NCBI GenBank assembly: GCA_964474655.1
Contig: CAYYTU010000103.1
Coordinates: forward strand, 1-8,529
Direction of reading: 5' to 3'
DNA: 8,529 nt
DNA from: CAYYTU01 sp964474655
GTDB taxonomy: Bacteria; Chloroflexota; Anaerolineae; B4-G1
Part shown: positions 5,426-8,529 of the stretch, one piece after another
How positions within the stretch are numbered: position 1 is the stretch's first letter
How the letters are laid out: each line of letters starts with the position of its first letter
The notes under the pieces: model-generated
Told to the model about the DNA's origin: nothing
Database searches by the model: none
Seen by the model: only the letters and a program-made list of their open reading frames with translations
Made by a program: the position numbers and the translations under genes

Positions 5426-7420
5426 CTACTCGCGCGGCGTGACTTGAGTTTTTTGACCACGGCCGTCCTTGGACGGTGAGTGGCCCCGATTGGACTCCGA
5501 GAGGACTTGTGTTGGAACGCCTTCCGCTTGTGAGTCGTCCTCGTGGGAGCCAGCGGCGGATGGTGTGTCATTACCCTCATCTTCCTTTTTTTCTTCCTCC
5601 GTCGCTGCATTGAAACGGAGCTTTACGTTGGGGCCCAGGCGAATGATATCCCCGTTGTATAACGCACGGGCCTCTTCTAGCTCCAGTCCTTCGGAAAGGG
5701 AACGACGCACACGTTCCTCATTAACCCAGGTCCCATTGGTGCTGTTCATATCCCAGATGTAGAACTGATCCCCCTCCTGGGATATCTTGGCGTGCCGCCC
5801 GGAGACGTGATGGTCCCAGTAGAGGGCGATATCCGCTCGATCTTCCTCACGACCCAGGTAGATAACGCTGTCTTGCAAAGGAAAGATCTCTCCCTGGGAG
5901 TTATCGCTGATAACCGTCAGCTTAGCTGTCTGGGCTTCTGGTTCCTCACCGCTAAAGATGCCGGTGCGGCGACGCCATACCTGAGTGCGCCGGCGTACTT
6001 CGGAGACGACGCCTCCCACAGACTTGATGTCACCTCGTTGGATGAAGATAATCATCGTCACCAAAGCACCAAGAGCAATCACCAACGAGCCGATAGCGAT
6101 GCCCATAACCATCGTATTGCTGGTGGATGCTGAGGTTGGCACTGGGCTAGGCGTCGGCGTGGGGGCCGGTAACCGCGCTCCCAGGGTCATAGTAGTCTCA
6201 TTGCATTGGTCCCCGATGTCACAGACTACCGCCTTGAGCGTATGCCTGGTGGCGTCGGTATGGCTATCTGCGTATTCTTCCGCATTCCATTCAAAGGTCC
6301 ATGGAGCAGCTCGTGACGTGTGAACCAGATCCTCGTCCAGGTAGTATTCCACGCGGTCAATATCCCGTTGAGCGCGGGAGATAGCGGGCTGAATTGTCAC
6401 GGTACCGATGACGACTTCGCCGTTATCCAGATTATCGATGGTGATGCGAGGAGGTTGAGGAGGAACTTCAAAGGCGGCGGTGTCCTCGACACTCGTGCTG
6501 CCGTGCTGGGCTGTCAGATAGATTTGTGGTTCTCCCTGATATTGCTTGGAGGTATAAGAGAGCAAGTAGCCGGCACGCTGGGCGGCGATCTGATCGAGAA
6601 AGCCCTCCATCTCCTCCTCTTCGCCCTGGCGGCCTGGTCGGTACCACATATATTGCCCATCTGTTTCGTCGGCCAGACGGCGAAGGAAGGACGACCGCTC
6701 GCTATCAGGGGCCATCCGGCCTCCCATACCGACGGTGTAAATCAAAAGATGAGCTTCCTGGGCTGTTTTGATGACAGCGTCGACGTCGGAGGCGCTTGTT
6801 TCATCGATGCCATCCGAGAAGACCAGCAGAGCGCGCCGTCGTGCGCCCTTGCGCGTGGCGGTCTCCTCAATCGCCTGGCGCACGATGTCGAAGAGAGCCG
6901 TGTACCGGTTGCCCTCTGTGCTGACCTCCCTGATGCCCTGGTCGATGACCAGGTTATGATCGTAGGAGAAATCCTGTAAGCGTTGGGGGGTGCCATTCTG
7001 GAAGGCGAAGACGGCCACCTCATCTTCTGGTTCAAGGCGCTTGTGCTTTGGTGCGACCAGCTGCATAGAGGCCTCTTTGGCATGATCTACTCTTGAGGCT
7101 CCATCCTCCCAGGTGTTGAAGCTGATGGCGGAGTCGATGACGACGCCGATCAGCATAGGGTGTTCTGTCGTCTCTAAGTCGAAGTTCGGGATGGGTACGT
7201 CGTTCTCTTTTAGCGTGAAAGCTCCTGGTTCCAAGCCCGAGGCTGGATTGCCATCCAGGTCGTTGACGCTCAAGTAGACGTCGACGGTGGGGAAATCGTC
7301 GGTTTCCATCAAGGTGATGGATAGCGCGCCCAGCCCGGTTTGTGCTGAGACTATGAGTGTGCTTGATAGCGTCAGTAAGACTAGTATTACAAGTCCAACA
7401 CGCAGTTTAACTGTATTCAA
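5426..7420 (-). CDS. Membrane protein with outer VWA and Ig-like domains and inner FHA domain
   Basis: This 664-residue protein starts with a signal peptide or signal anchor (1-26, ending VSAQ). A VWA domain follows (about 88-290): MIDAS-like DSAIS (96-100), a conserved Thr174 in NRYTALFD, and SDGID (202-206). The first motif is degenerate, because canonical DxSxS would need Ser at 98, where Ala stands. Residues about 322-415 look like a bacterial Ig-like domain with one Cys pair (400, 406). A Pro/Thr linker (417-433) precedes a transmembrane helix (436-461) and a strongly basic stretch (RRRTQVWRRRTG). The inner part carries a full FHA domain (about 498-604) with GRE (523-525), SGRH (540-543) and NSTNG (559-563), the residues that bind phosphothreonine. 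A charged tail (605-664) has two TQV sites. The start is TTG, supported by AAAGGAG 7 bases upstream. The gene heads the kinase/phosphatase unit. The likely role is an outside-sensing or ligand-binding adaptor that recruits a phosphorylated partner inside. Confidence 0.9.
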   Translation of the reverse strand: MNTVKLRVGLVILVLLTLSSTLIVSAQTGLGALSITLMETDDFPTVDVYLSVNDLDGNPASGLEPGAFTLKENDVPIPNFDLETTEHPMLIGVVIDSAISFNTWEDGASRVDHAKEASMQLVAPKHKRLEPEDEVAVFAFQNGTPQRLQDFSYDHNLVIDQGIREVSTEGNRYTALFDIVRQAIEETATRKGARRRALLVFSDGIDETSASDVDAVIKTAQEAHLLIYTVGMGGRMAPDSERSSFLRRLADETDGQYMWYRPGRQGEEEEMEGFLDQIAAQRAGYLLSYTSKQYQGEPQIYLTAQHGSTSVEDTAAFEVPPQPPRITIDNLDNGEVVIGTVTIQPAISRAQRDIDRVEYYLDEDLVHTSRAAPWTFEWNAEEYADSHTDATRHTLKAVVCDIGDQCNETTMTLGARLPAPTPTPSPVPTSASTSNTMVMGIAIGSLVIALGALVTMIIFIQRGDIKSVGGVVSEVRRRTQVWRRRTGIFSGEEPEAQTAKLTVISDNSQGEIFPLQDSVIYLGREEDRADIALYWDHHVSGRHAKISQEGDQFYIWDMNSTNGTWVNEERVRRSLSEGLELEEARALYNGDIIRLGPNVKLRFNAATEEEKKEDEGNDTPSAAGSHEDDSQAEGVPTQVLSESNRGHSPSKDGRGQKTQVTPRE

Positions 7421-7427
7421 GATCGGT

Positions 7428-7434
7428 CTCCTTT
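7428..7434 (-). promoter_or_regulatory. Strong ribosome binding site for a TTG start
   Basis: On the minus strand AAAGGAG lies 7 bases before the TTG at 7420. It decides the start: the reading frame then opens directly with a basic residue pair and a hydrophobic signal sequence, and no ATG or GTG in frame nearby has a comparable site. Confidence 0.75.
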
Positions 7435-7454
7435 CCTGATATAGTTCAATAGAA

Positions 7455-7490
7455 GATGGGGAGATGAGTACTATGACTTATCTCCCCATC
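7455..7490 (-). terminator. Terminator-like hairpin between secreted protein gene and signalling unit
   Basis: GATGGGGAGAT (7455-7465) is a perfect complement of ATCTCCCCATC (7480-7490). Four further pairs, one of them G-T, leave a 6-base loop. On the minus strand the stem is followed by the fairly T-rich TTCTATTG, and it lies 13 bases past the stop codon of the secreted protein gene. This fits a Rho-independent terminator. It implies that the VWA-FHA/kinase/phosphatase unit has its own promoter in the roughly 30 bases that remain, or depends on read-through. No clear promoter is visible there. Confidence 0.7.
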
Positions 7491-7503
7491 GGTACTTTCA
7501 TTA

Positions 7504-8529
7504 TTACTCAAGTGTTATGTCGTCCACGTAGGCGTAAGTGTTGAAGTATCCACGGTCATTACGCCAGGGATGATCGTACTCCCGATTCCAGGTGGCGATG
7601 TGGAGTGTGATGTTCTGACCGGAGAAATTGCTCAGATCTAGCGAGATAGTTCGCCATTCTGAATCCCATCCCTCTTGGGGGTCACTTGTCGGTGCCTGTC
7701 CGCTGCAAAATACTAACCCTTTGGTAGGTGTGTATTCCTCACCATCGTCGGGGTTTAGGCGAGAGTTTCGACACCCATTAGAATCACGCTCTTCCTCGGT
7801 GATGTTTTTGGGGTGTTCGTTAATTGAGACCTCGAAAGTGTCGAAGTAGTTTTTGGTTTTTTCGCCCCAGATTGTGTCGTCAGATATTACTCGGTATCGA
7901 AGGGATAACGTGGTAACATCGTCTGGCACCGTGAAGGTCTGAGCGATATGAGCATACCCAACCGGTATGGCATCGTTTTTGTAGTTGGGATTACCTAAGC
8001 GGGCCTGGTTGTTGACTATACTGTAACCCAACCCGCTGCCCCATTCGTTGCCTTGCCACAGGAAAGGCCCTTTATCTGCGGACCAGCATCCAAAGTCTCC
8101 ATCGAAGTAGCCAGGGCAGAACGGTGCGTAGTTGCGCACTGTGAGCGGCAGGTAGATGTTGAAGGCACCAACGTAGGTTGTTGTCACATCGTCACTGCTG
8201 TTGCCGGCTTCATCGTAGGCCGTGACGCGGAAGGTGTAGTCGGTCTCGGCTTCGGCTTCATCAAACGTCGTTTGCGTTGTGTCGGTGTAAGTGTCTCCCC
8301 ATTTCTTCCATCCAGATGTGGACGTGCTGCTGTACGCCAGCGTGTAGGAGGCAACGCCAGACGTGGCGTCCTCGGCCGACCAAGAGACGGTGAAGGTGGT
8401 CTCCGAGATGTGGTCGGGGGCCGTGAGGGTAACAGTGGGCGCGTTAGTGTCGTAGACGGTGTGTGCGTCGCCGTCGCCGCTGGCGTCTGGTTCGCTGTTG
8501 CTGGCGTTGTCGGCCGCTACGGTCTGGAA
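7504..8529 (-). CDS. C-terminal part of a secreted multi-domain protein (FN3-like repeats, terminal beta-sandwich)
   Basis: The open frame runs off the right edge of the window: 341 residues are visible and no start codon is implied here. A GTG at 8187 lies inside the frame but has no reason to be the start. Residues 1-30 look like the end of one fibronectin-III/Ig-like repeat (VAADNASNSEP ... VYDTNAPTVTL). Residues about 31-120 form a complete one, with SWSAEDATSGVASYTLAYS and the closing YTFRVTAYDEAGNSS. A linker, IYLPLTVRNYAP (125-136), precedes a last domain of about 200 residues with several Cys, aromatic residues and a terminal YAYVDDITLE strand, typical of jelly-roll domains that bind sugars or assist secreted enzymes. 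The protein is probably an exported peptidase, glycosidase or adhesin, but its catalytic part is not in view. No membrane anchor follows the last domain. Confidence 0.8.
   Translation of the reverse strand, partial: FQTVAADNASNSEPDASGDGDAHTVYDTNAPTVTLTAPDHISETTFTVSWSAEDATSGVASYTLAYSSTSTSGWKKWGDTYTDTTQTTFDEAEAETDYTFRVTAYDEAGNSSDDVTTTYVGAFNIYLPLTVRNYAPFCPGYFDGDFGCWSADKGPFLWQGNEWGSGLGYSIVNNQARLGNPNYKNDAIPVGYAHIAQTFTVPDDVTTLSLRYRVISDDTIWGEKTKNYFDTFEVSINEHPKNITEEERDSNGCRNSRLNPDDGEEYTPTKGLVFCSGQAPTSDPQEGWDSEWRTISLDLSNFSGQNITLHIATWNREYDHPWRNDRGYFNTYAYVDDITLE

Noticed and set aside
6320..6979. Open frame of 219 codons on the plus strand
   Set aside because: It is antisense to the VWA region, which has clear motifs on the minus strand; it has no ribosome site or family features.
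7421..7454. Promoter for the VWA-FHA/kinase/phosphatase unit
   Set aside because: TTGAAC and TATATC are both present on the minus strand but far too close together to act as -35 and -10 boxes.

Overview
The window looks like bacterial chromosomal DNA of moderate GC content, most plausibly from the phylum Chloroflexota. That assignment is an inference. It rests on long Pro/Thr-rich extracytoplasmic linkers, a Hanks-type kinase/PP2C/FHA signalling cluster, and a secreted multi-domain protein with a YLPLTVRNY linker, a motif I associate with exported proteins of this phylum. No rRNA, tRNA, transposase or CRISPR array was found.

Left part (1-1983, plus strand). A near-consensus sigma-70-type promoter, whose -10 box lies in a perfect 18-base palindrome, drives a small Phd/YefM-type antitoxin with no toxin gene beside it. 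Next comes a 262-base gap with three hairpins. It is followed by a 349-residue winged-helix protein that resembles DnaD-like or replication-initiator proteins. Directly behind that gene lies a 330-base non-coding stretch with copies of a 22-base dyad element (CTTGC-N12-GCAAG). Four of these sit at an exact 24-base period and together form a large imperfect palindrome. An initiator-like gene next to iteron-like repeats suggests a replication or maintenance locus, but this is unproven.

Middle and right part (1984-7420, minus strand). A DedA/VTT-family membrane protein (1984-2721) lies downstream of a compact three-gene unit read right to left: a secreted-type VWA/Ig-like/TM/FHA protein (7420-5426, TTG start), a Hanks-type Ser/Thr kinase with one membrane anchor (5382-4162) and a PP2C phosphatase with one membrane anchor (4132-2972). 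Gaps of 43 and 29 bases suggest one transcript. By prediction the kinase, phosphatase and FHA domains all face the cytoplasm. The VWA domain and the Pro/Thr-rich tails of kinase and phosphatase face outward. The unit therefore resembles a self-contained transmembrane phospho-threonine circuit: sense outside, then write (kinase), erase (phosphatase) and read (FHA) inside. Kinase and phosphatase share an almost identical 20-residue stretch in their outer tails.

Right edge (7504-8529, minus strand). This is the C-terminal part of a large secreted protein with fibronectin-III-like repeats and a terminal beta-sandwich-like domain. It is separated from the signalling unit by a strong terminator-like hairpin, and its N-terminus lies beyond the window.
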